Source: Anthoceros angustus (Eukaryota; Streptophyta; Anthocerotopsida; Anthocerotales; Anthocerotaceae). Taken from it: a stretch of DNA of 64,000 nucleotides. The stretch is from contig VJWM01000134.1 in assembly GCA_010909165.1 (NCBI GenBank), positions 620,001 to 684,000 on the forward strand, written 5' to 3'. Under the pieces are notes generated by a model. That model had not been told where the DNA came from, did no database searches, and worked only from the letters and a program-made list of their open reading frames with translations. The position numbers and the translations under genes were made by a program. Positions 32,560 through 44,446 of the stretch are shown piece after piece (the first letter of the stretch is position 1; every line of letters begins with the position of its first letter).

Positions 32560-35440
32560 ACTATCTATAGCATCCGTCACAAATATATCATAGTTCTTAT
32601 AAATGTACTACCTAGTCTTAAGTCATTGGTGTTTAAAAATGAAGATTTAGAGTTAACTCCAAAAGGTTATCTTACACTTGGAACTTATTTTTCTTCTTGA
32701 AAGCTATCAAGCTTTAAAATTGTAAAAAATTAATATATTCTTCAAGGTTTTTAAAAAATATAATATATTTTAAAATATCTTTGAATCTTAGAACTTTATT
32801 GTTGAGGTAAGCACCCCATCCTAGTAGTTAGGGGGTCTTCACTCCAGAGTTCATCAGAGCTGATGCATGTGTTCAAGATGTCCCTTGAACAAAACACAAA
32901 CTATATCTAATTGCAAAGGATATCTATTATGAGGCTCAAGATATGGACTACAAAGAAAAGCTTTCCTTGTTATCAAGTTATCATCTGTATTTAATATATT
33001 TTTTTGTAGCTACTTTTATAAGCTCAAAATGTGTTCAATGTCCGCCCTTGAGAATTGTGACAAATGGACACACATATTTTAAGAATGTCCTATTTAAGCC
33101 TTCTACACTACAAGGGGGACCCGGATGGGGTACCTAGAGAGGAATTCCTTCGCTGCTAGTAGCCTAGTTTACTCCATGGAGCAAGTTGCCCGGAGAACCA
33201 AGTCCCATGGCGGCATGTCCGTCCTTAGTGAACTTAAGGTAAATTTAATTTGTTTGTTTGTTTCACAAAGTACCCATGAGTTTATAAGAACATTGTGATT
33301 GAGCAACCTCCGGTCGGATGACTACTAAGATGGGATACCACCTTCGACTAATTACTTTTGGCCCTCGGTGGCTTGCCTGTTCTGAAATCCTTAAGGCCCG
33401 CATGATATATGATTCGTGTTGTCTCACCCGCAAAAAGGGCAGCTGTTGTAAGCTTCTGAAGCCGCTTGATATATGCTCTCTACTATCACGCCCGCCAACA
33501 AGGGCTACTTTTGTAAGGCCCTCAGGGTCCTTTAAATTACATGAAATGTAAGCCCCCGACCTCTGACGCCATGCTCTTTTTTTTCACGATGGTTAAGGTG
33601 GCCCTGGAACGTAAAGGGCAACCCTCCATTGCACTAGTACTCCTACACACTCACATCTTTCAAAGTTTACGATTCACTCAGTCCTTTGTCCATCCATCTC
33701 ATCCTAACTCAATTCTTTCCCCAGCACTCCGAGAGGCCAGAATTTCTGGTCCATCTCTACCTCCCCTCCCTGTAGACACTTGGATCCAAGATACTGATAT
33801 TCCTCTTCTCATGACATATGTAATCATCTCTTCTGTTTGTCCTGGGCATGCAGGCCCGCACTCTGGTCTCCTACGGCCCCTTTTAGTGTGCTGGCAGAGT
33901 ATGGGCATCTCTTTTGGCCCTCATCCCAAGCATTAAGCTGCGAGTTACGAGGAGTGTACGATCCTATCCATGTGTTCTTCTCTTAATTGTCAGTTCGCAG
34001 AAGTCAAAATTTGCCCTTCTCGTCCATGTGCCCCTCACGCCCAATGGTTTCTTTCCTATGAGGGCGACCTCTAAAAAGCTTTTTTTGCAAATTCACACAG
34101 ATACATAGGCACGGAGCTGGGCTGACTGTTCTTAGCCTTGGGCCCTTAGCATTTAGTTCATCGGGGATGTAGAAAGCGAACTCCCCTCTAGAACCTGATG
34201 ATGTAACGTCTTATTTCAAGATTATGGAAATTGTCCCATGATGTGGACCAGAGAGCCATATGCATATCGTGCCTTCGAAAAGGGTCGACGCTTAACTGCA
34301 CACTTTTGATGAAGTCAGTTAGGCACTCACACGTGCTCTGGATACATACGTGTGAAAAGGGCTGCCTTGTAGGCAATGGGGAGTTTCGTAAATCACATAG
34401 ACCAAGTTGCACACACACATTGACACAAGACGATTGCTCAGAATTTAGGCTGGCCGGAGCCCGACATCAGGAAATTGTTCCAAATCAGAGAAGCGGCGCT
34501 TTCCTCTCTGCGATTTTGACAACTACATCCCTAGCCATCAGTATTCCGTTTTCTTCTCCATGATGCCGCCATACGTCAGCAGCGCTTCTTGCATGATGCT
34601 ATTTAGTTCAGATTATCATTAGGCGATTGAGTCACACCACCTACGTGCTGTGTCACGCACCATCTTATGATCCAGATGCAACCCTCGTGCACAATTTTGG
34701 TGTGAATGGGGAGAAAAGGGGTTGTCGTCTTCTTCATGGCGACTCACTAGGCGTCCATAGCCAGGCTCCTTTTCGGTCTGTCAAGCGGTGATTGTATGCA
34801 CGGATGGCCGGTTCCTGCATTCGTAACATGCTGCCTCCCATGAGACGTTGCTAGGAGTGCTTGGCCTAGAGCCTTAATTCTGGTTGCATGTAAGGTTCCT
34901 ACACGACGATTCTAGCCAGTGTTTCTAGACTAAGTCTAATATTAGCCTTGAATTCTAGAGTTGTATACCCAATCTATACTTGCCGTCCTTCAACTAGCAG
35001 CATCACATGATGCATACCTTGATTAGTATTTAACTATCTGCCTGTTGCTGCTTGGCAATGGATATAGCCCAAACTTATCAGCTTGTAGCAATTCTAGCAT
35101 ATATTCTATACTGAGCGGATAGCTCACCCTACATACCTCGTTGGCATCATGACGATGCTCCTCTATGGATGCAGCCCGGGTTGTGATGACCAGCTAGGTA
35201 ATGTGGGTAGTTATCTAACTAGTGTGCTTTAATTCGGCCATCTTGTATTGGGCAACTTTTTAATTTTATTCTTTTGAATATTATGATCGATATCACACAA
35301 ATAAATTACTGACTTTTTTAGAGTATGGAGTGAAGTCCAGGATTGGAGAGGCTTTATAAATGTAGAAAGAAAAAAGATGGAAAAACCACCATCTTCATCG
35401 AAAAAAAGTGGTTAACCTAAGAAGGGGCATCTGTCCAAGG
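32560..35440. other. Transposon-poor spacer, no convincing gene
   Basis: A ~66-bp imperfect tandem repeat lies at about 33391-33523 (cgc(a/t)tgatatatg...aagggc). Frames around 33540-33940 are short, unsupported by splice context and not recognised. Confidence 0.45.
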
Positions 35441-35444
35441 GGGA

Positions 35445-35777
35445 CTAACTCCTGCGATCGCTGTTCTCAAAACTACATACCGCCCTAAGAATATCGTGAT
35501 CGGGTATAAGAAAGGGCCTACCTATCATCGCCGCTGAAGACGCCGCCTCCCTTGTGCTAGTCGCCGTCTCGATGGATACCCGTTGCCTGAAGAAAGACAC
35601 AATACAAGAAAGGGGGAGACTAACCCCATTCTTGTGATCGTGGTAAGCCTTAGCACAGGCCTTAAGGAACTTCGAGAAGTCCCGACCCATGGCCTCGTGA
35701 GTCTCGATGGTGAGGGGGATGAAAGTGTGGCATGAAGTGATGGAGTGAAGTTGCATGGAAGTTAAACAAATACCCAA
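35445..35777 (-). pseudogene. Probable LINE reverse-transcriptase C-terminal remnant, copy 2
   Basis: A 110-codon minus-strand frame containing TFIPLTIETHEAMGRDFSKF and IGRPFLIPDHDILRAV, homologous to the remnant at 30180-30602. Here the two motifs are in one frame, so this copy is less decayed. The upstream part of the element was not recognised. Confidence 0.45.
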
Positions 35778-35779
35778 GT

Positions 35780-38027
35780 CAATTTGATATGCAATCTTTC
35801 ATTATTGTTAGTAATAATGTGGTTTAAAGAAATTAAATTTAATAATACATAATCTTCTTATTATTACTACAGCTCTTGTTGGCTCTAAGGTGGAGACGGA
35901 GCCACACCACGCCATTGTCATGCTCTAATGTCTCATAAAATCTTTAGAATACTATATAAAATGTTTGGTGGACCCGTATTACATCTCAAATGTCCCTTGT
36001 AGCCTTGGTCTCATCCTTCCCAAGTATCTGTATTATAGAGTGCACTATGCTCTCTGCTTAGAGGTGGGATACACTTAATTTCGCTTTGGACAACATATTT
36101 GTCCAAATGTTCTACGATGTGAGCTCTCCAACATTTCACCCAGCTCTCAAGTTTAATCCGCTTTGGGCTTGTATACCTTATATGTACCTTATCCGATAGG
36201 TAATCGAGGCAAACATTTCAAGCTCTTTGGTGTAGTACGCTGCTGCTTAAGGTTCAGTCCTTCCTCTAGCTAAATCTGCACCAAGCTCTCCTTGCCAAGG
36301 TGAGGCTTGCAAAGTTTGCTCCCATTTCTCTGTTGTGTCTCAGGCGCCTTTCTGTTCTAGAGTCGACTCTTCATTTATTCTTCTTTTGCTCTTCAAGACA
36401 AGCATTCTGGGCAACTCCATGACAGGTTCCCCATATTCATAGAAGCTAAGCCTTCGCCCCACTACTTTTGTACTTCCCTTCGCCCCGCTACTATTGTACT
36501 TCCCTTCGCCCCTCTCCATCCCTCATCCCTTCACTTCTTTTGCATGCAATTGTCTTGCATGAAATTTGGCTTTCTAGAAACGCTCTCGTGTTGCAAAGGA
36601 AATCAGATCCCCCCTCATTGGTTAAGTCTATAGTTCAACTTAGGTGGCTCATATCTGCTAGGATCCCTTTTCTTTCTCCCCTTCGGATCGATAGGCCCTC
36701 CTTGGCCCCCGCCGTCCTTTTCTTCTTTGTGAACCTTTTGGGAAACAAACAAATAAATTAAAAATAATTGTATGGTTTAAATAATTAAAAAAGAATTTAA
36801 GTAGGTAGTTGTTATAATTGAAAAACGTTTTATATACCTAATATAGCCTTATATATTAGTAGTTATATTTGAACTTTAAAGCTCTTCTCCTACAGCTGAA
36901 TTTGTTTCCAAATAAGCATCTTAAGGCCAAATGATTTGACTCCTTTGTCATGGAAGTAGATAAGTTTTTAATCCAAATAGATAAGAATTTTGTATTTAAG
37001 CTTGCCATGAGAAAAACACTTTTGCGACCCGATCGTGCTCATATCTGATCATGAGATTTGGAACTGATTAATTTAAAACTAGACAAGGGATTGAAATCTT
37101 AACAACTTGTTCCATTTGCTCGTCTTACAAAAAAGACCAAAATTGGTCAGTTCCCACTCCCAGCTCTTTGCGACAAATCCAAGTCCTTAGTCCCCGCCCT
37201 TCTTCAGTACGATGGTTTCTCTTGTGTGAGATCATTGTGCGCACGATCTTTTTAAGTAGTTATTATAATTTAAAAATATTTCTATTAGAAGTGAAGATAC
37301 TTCCATTGTTGAGGGCAAGTTTGTAATGGGGCAGTAGTGATGAAGTGTCGAAAGATGAATTTTATTTATTCTATATTAAAATAAAATCAATGCTACATTA
37401 GGTGTATAAAATCTTTTTCAATTATAACAACTGCCTACTTATAATTATGCCCGAATTCTATGTTGTATCCTAAAATTGTCCGTCTTGTCAACAACAGCCG
37501 GAGGCTCCTTGTTTTGAGTCCTGGATTTGTTTGTGGTCGGATTTCGGTTCTTAGACTTTAGAGCAGACCATGGCCGGGTCCTCTTCTACCTGCCACATTT
37601 TTCCTCGAAAAAAACAGACCTCATCTTCGCCCTCTATGATGCAAAGACCACAAGATTCCTGGTAGATGCTGAAAGATGCTGCTCACCTATGTTGTACACA
37701 ATGCCCAAGCCGTTCCGCGCTCCGCCCACCGCCGTGCTCTTTTGCTTCCATACGGTTCCGGTATCCCGGTCCCTTGCGCGCACACCAGTTCGGTTGGAGG
37801 GATAGGGACACCGGTTGATGGCGGATCCCAAGACGCATATTCCTTCGTCAATGACCGGACATCAACGGATGCGTGGCCACTGCCATGCCGTTGCTTTGCT
37901 GCATCATGGCGCGGGTACCTATGCCTCAATCCTTGTGCCCCTTCAATACATTCATTTCCTGTGCCGGCTGCTCAACTCTCATATTTTCGCCTCGCATCGC
38001 CTACATTCGGCTAGCCTCAGCGCAAGC
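35780..38027. other. AT-rich spacer, no gene seen
   Basis: Contains a short direct repeat (acttcccttcgcccc) at about 36473-36505. Frames are short and unrecognised. Confidence 0.45.
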
Positions 38028-38330
38028 ATGTCTCAACGTTGTCGCTCCGAGAAGAGAGCTCCTGCTCCCCCGTTGCCGCCACCGCCGCCGCCGAGCCCCG
38101 ATTACGCCGAACATGCCGAAGTCATCCGGAAGTGGGCAACAGACTCCAAATACACGCCCGATCAGGTGGATGCCATTATCGGGCTGCTGGATGAAGGATG
38201 GTTGAGCGCTCACCCTGTTCCTGCTCGAATGCAATGGCTTGCATTCGATGGCGAAAATTATAGGCATCGAGGTTTTGGCGTCAATTTGCGATACGGCAAG
38301 GTGGCCGATTTATTCGATCTTTCACCTTGA
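38028..38330 (+). CDS. Small unrecognised protein upstream of the piggyBac transposase
   Basis: A 100-codon frame starts at ATG 38028 (MSQRCRSEKRAP), has a Pro-run, then a compact segment (YAEHAEVIRKWATDSKYTPD ... IIGLLDEGWLSAHPVP) that looks like a folded helical domain. It ends at 38330 followed by AATAAA at about 38404. Its second half is repeated at 39354-39548 by the tandem duplication. It may be an accessory ORF of the piggyBac element or a neighbouring gene; I do not recognise the family. Confidence 0.45.
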   Translation: MSQRCRSEKRAPAPPLPPPPPPSPDYAEHAEVIRKWATDSKYTPDQVDAIIGLLDEGWLSAHPVPARMQWLAFDGENYRHRGFGVNLRYGKVADLFDLSP

Positions 38331-40520
38331 TTCACGGAGATGGCTGTGATTCACAGAGATGGCTGGTTGTAATTCAATGCCAGGTTGTCTTCATTCACAG
38401 ACAAATAAAGATCCACCTTCTAGCACATCAATCAATCTTTCGCGCCTAATTGTACGTCTCTCTCATGTCTTCTTGCTAATAAACGGCCTTCTCCCTCCTT
38501 GGCGTCATCTTCACTTTGTCGGCACACAAGGCCGCGCCGCCAAAAGGTTGCTTTCCGCCTTCCTGGAGAGGGTCCGTCCGCCATGGCCACAAATCTCCAG
38601 CTTGGCGATGCCACAGTGGGGGAGCATGCTCGTCGTTCTCCTCCCTCGCCGCCACCCATTTCACCTCCATCCGCCACAATCTCCCCCCATCTCAATCTGG
38701 GCCTGGGAGGCCCCTCCTCTTGCCAGACTCCCCCTTTTGCGCGAGCACAAAACGGCAGCTTCCCACGCATACAACCGTCCCCGGTGTCTAGTGCTATCAC
38801 AGCCCCAGCTCTCGGTGCCGGCGAGTCCTCCAGGAATCCCATCCTCTTGGATAGCTTCACCACCCCGCCGCGGGCACCGCACACATATGGCACAAGGCTG
38901 TGGGGATGGTTGGAGTCTGAAAATTGTACGTCCTGCAAGCAGTACAATGTTTTCGTAGCACCTGAACATATTTTGAATGACCATGATGTCTGCTTGGATG
39001 CTTCTTTGTACGAAGGCATTCCGCACCTCCAAGGCACAGTTGTCGCCGATATGCAAGCTCTCGGAGGTGTTGAGAGGCAGCTGCTTATCGACTTTGGCCT
39101 TGGTGGTTTCCACAAGTGCTTCTTCAAGCATGCTCTCATCTGCCGCCGTCCGATGCCTGCAGAGGGCACAACCGACTCATGCATGCTCTTGTTGTCTCCT
39201 GGTGAGGACGGGCCATACCACCCCGTGCGCTTGGACTTTGGGACCACGGTATTCGATTGTTTGGCCTTTGGATTAGAGAAGACGGTGGGGAAAGGCGACC
39301 GTCCGATCAAGATCGAAGTTGAAGAGACAGGAGCTTACCTCGTGCATCGATCGGTGGATGCCATTATCGGGCTGCTGGATGAAGGATGGTTGAGCGCTCA
39401 CCCTGTTCCTGCTCGAATGCAATGGCTTGCTGTTCCAGTAGCGAAAAATTATAGGCATCGAGGTTTTCGCCCGATGTCAATTCTGCGATACGGGCAAGGT
39501 GGCCAGATTTGCCTGATCTTTCACCTTGATTCACGGAGATGGCTGTGATTCACAGAGATGGCTGGTTGTAATTCAATGCCAGGTTGTCTTCATTCACAGA
39601 CAAATAAAGATCCACCTTCTAGCACATCAATCAATCTTTCGCGCCTAATTATGCATCTCTCTCATGTCTTCTTGCTAAGCGGCCTTCTCCTCCTTGGCGT
39701 CATCTTCACTTTGTACACAAGGCCGCGCCGCCAAAGGTTGCTTTCGCCTTCACGGAGAGGGTCCGTCGCCATGGCCACAAATCTCCAGCTTGGCGATGCC
39801 ACGGTGGGGAGCATGCTCGTCGTTCTCCTCCCTCGCCGCCACCCATTTCACCTCCATCCATCTCCCCATCTCAATCGGGCACAGGAGGCCCTCCTCTTGC
39901 AGACTCCCCTTTGCGCGAGCACAAAAGCAGCTTCCACGCCTTAGTCCGGTGTCTAGTGCTATCACACCCCGGCTCTCGATGTGCGTGTCCTCAGAATCCC
40001 ATCCTCTTGGATAGCTTCACCACCCCTTTGGCACCGTGACACATATGGCACAAGGTGCATGCAGGGATGGTTGAGTCTGAAAATTGTATCGATCACACTG
40101 CAGTACAATGTTTTCGTAGCACCTGAACATATTTTGAATGACCATGATGTCTGCTTGGATGCTTCTTTGTACGAAGGCATTCCGCACCTCAAAACACGAT
40201 TACGCGATATGCAAGCTCTCGGAGGTGTTGAGAGGCAGCTGCTTATCGACTTTGGCCTTGGTGGTTTCCACAAGTGCTTCTTCAAGCATGCTCTCATCTG
40301 CCGCCGTCCGATGCCTGCAGAGGGCACAACCGACTCATGCATGCTCTTGTTGTCTCCTGGTGAGGACGGGCCATACCACCCCGTGCGCTTGGACTTTGGG
40401 ACCACGGTATTCGATTGTTTGGCCTTTGGATTAGAGAAGACGGTGGGGAAAGGCGACCGTCCGATCAAGATCGAAGTTGAAGAGACAGGAGCTTACCTCA
40501 GGCATCAGATCGGTGAGTAC
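38165..40520 (+). repeat. Direct tandem duplication (~1.19 kb) covering the piggyBac N-terminal region
   Basis: Unit 1 runs from about 38165 to 39353 and unit 2 from 39354 to about 40510 (gtggatgccattatcgggct at 38168 and 39354). The junction in unit 1 is at cgatcggtgg, where the intact sequence continues gatcggtgagtac at 40510. Unit 2 has lost many 1-15 bp pieces in the low-complexity N-terminal part, while the part after about 40085 is almost identical. Confidence 0.9.
38583..39351 (+). pseudogene. piggyBac-like transposase N-terminal region, copy 1 (cut at duplication junction)
   Basis: Starts MATNLQLGDATVGEHARR, has a Pro/Ser-rich linker, then a well-conserved segment (YNVFVAPEHILNDHDVCLDA ... 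DFGTTVFDCLAFGLEK) leading to EETGAYL, where the homologous copy continues into the transposase domain. Copy 1 keeps an uninterrupted frame of about 256 residues and is the better version of the N-terminus. The frame continues past the junction only by running into the duplicated upstream ORF. Confidence 0.75.
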
Positions 40521-41470
40521 TCTAATACCTCTTTCTCGTCGCCTCATGCCATTCGCCACATGTGGGATGATGAGTGGAACTCGAAGTTTCCTTTTCTCCA
40601 TCCTGCACCACAATCATGTTTGTTGCTTGCCACGCCATTCCTGCAACAAGGAGAAAAGCTTCCATCCCCGGTCAGCTTGTTTGGAAGGTTCTTTCACAAG
40701 AACCACTGGCGGAAAGTAATAGCCATGACCAACGACTGGGCCGCGGCCCACCCGCAGAAAATTGGAGTCCAGTGGAAGGAGCTCACCTTCTCAGAATTGA
40801 AGGCCTGGCTAGGGACTTGCATCTACATGTCTCTCCGCAGGCTCCCAACACGGCGGCTGTACTGGTCAACTAATCCGTTTTTTCAGTGTCTGCATCGAGG
40901 AAAATTGCAGCAGCTGTCTCATGGTGGGACAACCGTTTGGTCAACCTCCTTTCCACCAGGGTTCAACCAACAGCTGAAAATGGCGAGACCTGTGTCATTT
41001 CGCATTGGTCCCAACCAGACCAGAAGCGGGTGAATGTGAAGACTTTGCCGATAGTGGCTCACTACCAAGAACACATGCAGGGTGTCGACGTTGCTGATCA
41101 GCTTCGAGGCGGGATTTACAGCACGCAATTGAAAAGCCATCATTGGTATCAGAAACTGCAATTCTTCCTTTACGACACGGCTCTGGCGAACGCATTTGTA
41201 CTGTACAAGGAAATGTGCACCGAATCTGGGGTGAAGCCTATTTGTCGATACGTGTTTCAAGCTGAAATTGCGAATGCTTTGTGCAGGAAGTGGGGCAGGT
41301 CTGTGCACAGGAACAGGAGCGAGACTCTGCAACCTAATGCCGAATCGAAGGTAGTGCAGTACAGCTTCAGCATGCAAAACGCTCAACGCAGATGCAAAGT
41401 TTACTCCAAGAGGATGCGCCGGTGGTACCCTTTTGCGAGGTTCCTGTGTGTGATGGCGCTTGTTTTGTGA
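39771..41470 (+). pseudogene. piggyBac (PGBD, DDE_Tnp_1_7) transposase, copy 2, internally deleted
   Basis: PiggyBac enzymes cut and paste DNA at TTAA sites. The N-terminal part (39771-39980) is frame-broken. From 39981 the frame is open through MWDDEWNSKFPFLHPAP to ELTFSELKAWLGTCIYMSL and LYWSTNPFFQ (about 40880), the usual start of the piggyBac catalytic domain. The next recognisable part, in another frame from 40886, is VSWWDNRLVNLLST, then GVDVADQLRGG (with the third catalytic Asp equivalent) and WYQKLQFFLYDTALANAFVLYK. It ends in a basic tail at 41470 without the usual Cys-rich finger. The roughly 150-200 residues with the first two catalytic Asp residues are absent, so this copy is inactive as read. 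No TTAA-flanked inverted ends were identified. Confidence 0.82.
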
Positions 41471-42081
41471 AATTGTACGGAGGAAGACTCAAGCAACAAA
41501 CATAGTGCAATTTTGAGCTAGTTCCTTGTTTTGCAAGCCCCCCAAGCCCTCCAATGTACACTCCTGCTGGAGTGACTGCCGCATGGAGCATGTTCAGTGG
41601 CCGTGGTGCAATTTTGTTCACAATTCTAGAAACTGTCTACACTCGTGATATGCATGGGAACACCAGAACAACCTATTCCCACAGAGGCAGATGGAGGACA
41701 TCTCCATCTGCTACAAGCTCTGGGAAGAAGCAATCATGGTAACCTACCGCGGAGTGACCAGAATCCCACCGAATATGGGTAGAACGCATGGGGCAGCGCG
41801 TCAAAATTGATTGCAAGTGCGGGAAGTTGGACATGGGAGAGGCGGGAAGGGACTCACCCACAAGCATAAGAGGAGAATGGCGAAGCCTCCTCCTCACAGC
41901 TGCCTATTTTGCTTTCCTTCTCGCTTGTGCTTTCCAATAGTGTTTTCCGACACTTCTATTGCTGTGTGCCCCAGCGCGCGGGAACTAGTCATGGCAGGAT
42001 TCTCCCCAGAGGCCAACAACAATAGTCGCGCAGAAATAGAGAGCTTGTGGGTGCATTGAATATGGCAAACTGTGTTCTTCG
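41471..42081. other. Spacer after the piggyBac coding region, no gene seen
   Basis: Only short frames without recognisable content; may include the 3' end of the piggyBac element. Confidence 0.4.
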
Positions 42082-42624
42082 TTGTGCCTAGCCATGTGTT
42101 CAATGCTTGTATGGGATCGCTTGCTCACTGTCTTGTTGGATATTGGAGCTTGTGGCAGACAATTTGACGGCATATATGTTGCCACGACGCAAGAAAGTGT
42201 GGGGACCGAGCAAGTTTTCCTTGTCTCGGAGGTGGAGGAGGATGACAGAGAGACGAAGGCTACATGCGATGTTGCAGGGCCGCTGAGCTTGATCACTTTA
42301 CCGGACATCCCCGCACCCCCCAAAGAAGAGACCCGCGTGGAGGCAACCGGCCAGGTCTCTGCTTGCAACACCGACAGTGATGACGCCCTCATCGCTGCTG
42401 TGATGAGGGAGACATCCGCCGATCGACATCGAACGGGGGGGTTGAGGAACGAGGTAGGGAGGAGGGCGCCTCGGAAACGAGGATGGCTGGGCGAGTATCG
42501 GCGGGGGATGACGCCAGTTTGGGAGTGGGAGAGCCCCAGGCACGTCCATAGCACGGACTCGGCGTGTGCTCGGGCATACCGCGGTGGACGGTTGCAAATG
42601 CCTTCTATTTGGAGGCGTGCGTGA
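42082..42624 (+). CDS. Unrecognised ORF fragment disrupted by a short duplication and a copia insertion
   Basis: A 180-codon frame reads LVWDRLLTVLLDIGACGRQF...GIYVATTQESVGTEQVFLVS, then an acidic segment (EVEEDDRETK) and a low-complexity Arg/Gly tail that is the duplicated 219-bp block. The first ~110 codons look like real coding sequence. I do not recognise it. It could be linked to the coding segment beyond the retrotransposon (50700 onward), but frames cannot be joined confidently. Confidence 0.35.
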   Translation: MCLAMCSMLVWDRLLTVLLDIGACGRQFDGIYVATTQESVGTEQVFLVSEVEEDDRETKATCDVAGPLSLITLPDIPAPPKEETRVEATGQVSACNTDSDDALIAAVMRETSADRHRTGGLRNEVGRRAPRKRGWLGEYRRGMTPVWEWESPRHVHSTDSACARAYRGGRLQMPSIWRRA

Positions 42625-42834
42625 TGAGAGACATCCGCCGATCGACATCGAGCGGGGTTGAGGAACGAGGTAGGGAGGCGCCTCGGAAGCGAGGATGGTG
42701 GGCGGTATCGGCGGGGATGGCCTTGATTTGGGAGTGGGAGAGCCCCAGGCACGTCCATAGCACGGACTCGGCGTGTGCTCAGGCATACCGCGGTGGACGG
42801 TTGCAAATGCCTTCTATTTGGAGGCCGGCGCGTG
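42409..42834. repeat. Direct tandem duplication (~219 bp)
   Basis: gagacatccgccgatcgaca occurs at 42409 and 42628, and the units stay similar to ttctatttggagg(c). The second copy lacks several 1-10 bp pieces. The copia element sits at the end of unit 2. Confidence 0.9.
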
Positions 42835-43071
42835 TGATGAAATAGGTCACTATTAGGGCACTCTTCACTAGGGCACCTAGAACTTAATGATTTATTTATT
42901 TGGATAGGGCATTAAGTAGTTTAGGTAGTTTTCTTTAGTTGGTTACTTAAGTGGTTATTTGTTACAACCACTAGGTGGTTATAACCACTTCTAGCCTTCT
43001 ATATAAGGCATGTACTTTCTATCAAATGTAATGCAACACATATTGCTAGAGCTTGTGTATGATTCTCATCA
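42835..43071 (+). repeat. 5' LTR of the copia element
   Basis: 237 bp, TGATGA...TCATCA, with tctatataaggcatg as a TATA-type promoter near 43000. Differs from the 3' LTR at ctaggtgg/ctatgtgg and aaggcatg/aaggtatg. Confidence 0.96.
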
Positions 43072-43085
43072 TGGTATCGAGCACA
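43072..43085 (+). promoter_or_regulatory. Primer-binding site (initiator tRNA-Met type)
   Basis: TGGTATCGAGCAC begins directly after the LTR. The usual plant copia site is TGGTATCAGAGC, so two bases appear altered or lost. Confidence 0.75.
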
Positions 43086-43876
43086 CTTGCTCTTTGTTTG
43101 CTTGTGCATCCTCATGCATCTAAGTAGCTTATCTAGGAGACACTTTCTAATCTAGCATTTGCCTAGATGGATTGTGTTTATCCTAGAATTGCTATATTTG
43201 CATGCATTTTCTTTATGCTAACATTTCTCTTCTAACAATGCTTTTATGCACTAATTCTTTGTTCTTCCTCCATGGATTTGTGTTCCCTTAGAAGGAGAAG
43301 GCATAGAGTTAAGAAGAGAAGTAGTCTGCAAGACAACAAGAACAAATTAGGAGCCCAACACATAGAAGCAATAGAAGACAACAAGCTATAGAGGAGAGAT
43401 AGTAGAAACCTCCTCTTGTATAGCAAACTTCATTGCATCTATTTTAATTTCTAAACCGGATCAAGGGAAGTTTATCAAGCTAGCTAGACGTGATTTGCTA
43501 GAAGTTTTAGTCCAATTCACGTCAAGGCATTAGAATTAGCTCTCCAACATATCCCAAATTTGAATCGGTATTAGTACTCCTTTATCTTCTAGTCGCAAGA
43601 CAAAAATAGCATAGAAACTCTTAGATTTCAAGAAATTGATAGTCAATTAGCAACTCTTAGAATCCAATCCTTTGATCTTAAGGGAGAATTATCTGAATTA
43701 AGGACAAAATTGTCTATTCTCTCTAAGGTTGATAATGCGCAGAGATTTGAGAGCATGCTATCATCATCCGAATCGACTATGATGCAAGAGAAGAGTTTCG
43801 TGCATGCAATAGAGAAGATGAGGGTCAGATCACGAGGCCTAGTCCTCTAAATCACCTACAATGGCTGGAGTGATCA

Positions 43877-44446
43877 ATGATGAAGAACAAAGCTCCTAAT
43901 TCCCCATTGGGTAATGATAATGCTAACACTTCATTGCATTATCATTATGGTGACAGCTTCAAAGAGAAAGATAGATTCAATGGAAGGGATTATGACATCC
44001 GGTCATTGAGAATGCGAGGAGCTTTGCGGCAAAGAGACCTTTGGGGCATCGTCGATGGATCAATTCCAAGGCCACACGCCCGATTTGAACGTGAACTTCA
44101 ACCTTCCGGGACGCTGGACGAGAAGGCACAAGATTTATTGGTCGGTGGACTTTCTCAACATATGGTGAGACATGTCGCTGCAAAGACCTCCAAGGATATG
44201 TGGACTCACCTTGCTCAATTATATTCATCTCGAGATGTAATGAGTATTGTTGCGACTTCACGTAACTTCCGCAACCTCTCAATGAAGGAGTCCGACACCA
44301 TCGAACATCATGTTAATGCATTTCGATTGGCACGATCCCATTTGGAATCTTCAATCGTACCTATCTCGGAGATGGAGGCTTACGTCATTCTCTTATCTTC
44401 ATTGCCACCTTCTTATAGGGCTTTCATTACAACTCAAAATGCGTGA
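43877..44446 (+). CDS. gag: copia gag polyprotein, N-terminal part
   Basis: Capsid-like protein that packages retrotransposon RNA. The frame of 189 residues contains KEKDRFNGRDYDIRSLRMRG, DLWGIVDGSI, the gag segment TSKDMWTHLAQLYSS and SEMEAYVILLSSLPPSY, all typical of the copia gag (UBN2-like) domain. It stops at 44446. A CCHC zinc knuckle follows in another frame at about 44714-44755 (CNWCVIPNHMEKDC, C-x2-C-x4-H-x4-C), showing that the stop and frameshift cut a once continuous gag. Confidence 0.85.
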   Translation: MMKNKAPNSPLGNDNANTSLHYHYGDSFKEKDRFNGRDYDIRSLRMRGALRQRDLWGIVDGSIPRPHARFERELQPSGTLDEKAQDLLVGGLSQHMVRHVAAKTSKDMWTHLAQLYSSRDVMSIVATSRNFRNLSMKESDTIEHHVNAFRLARSHLESSIVPISEMEAYVILLSSLPPSYRAFITTQNA

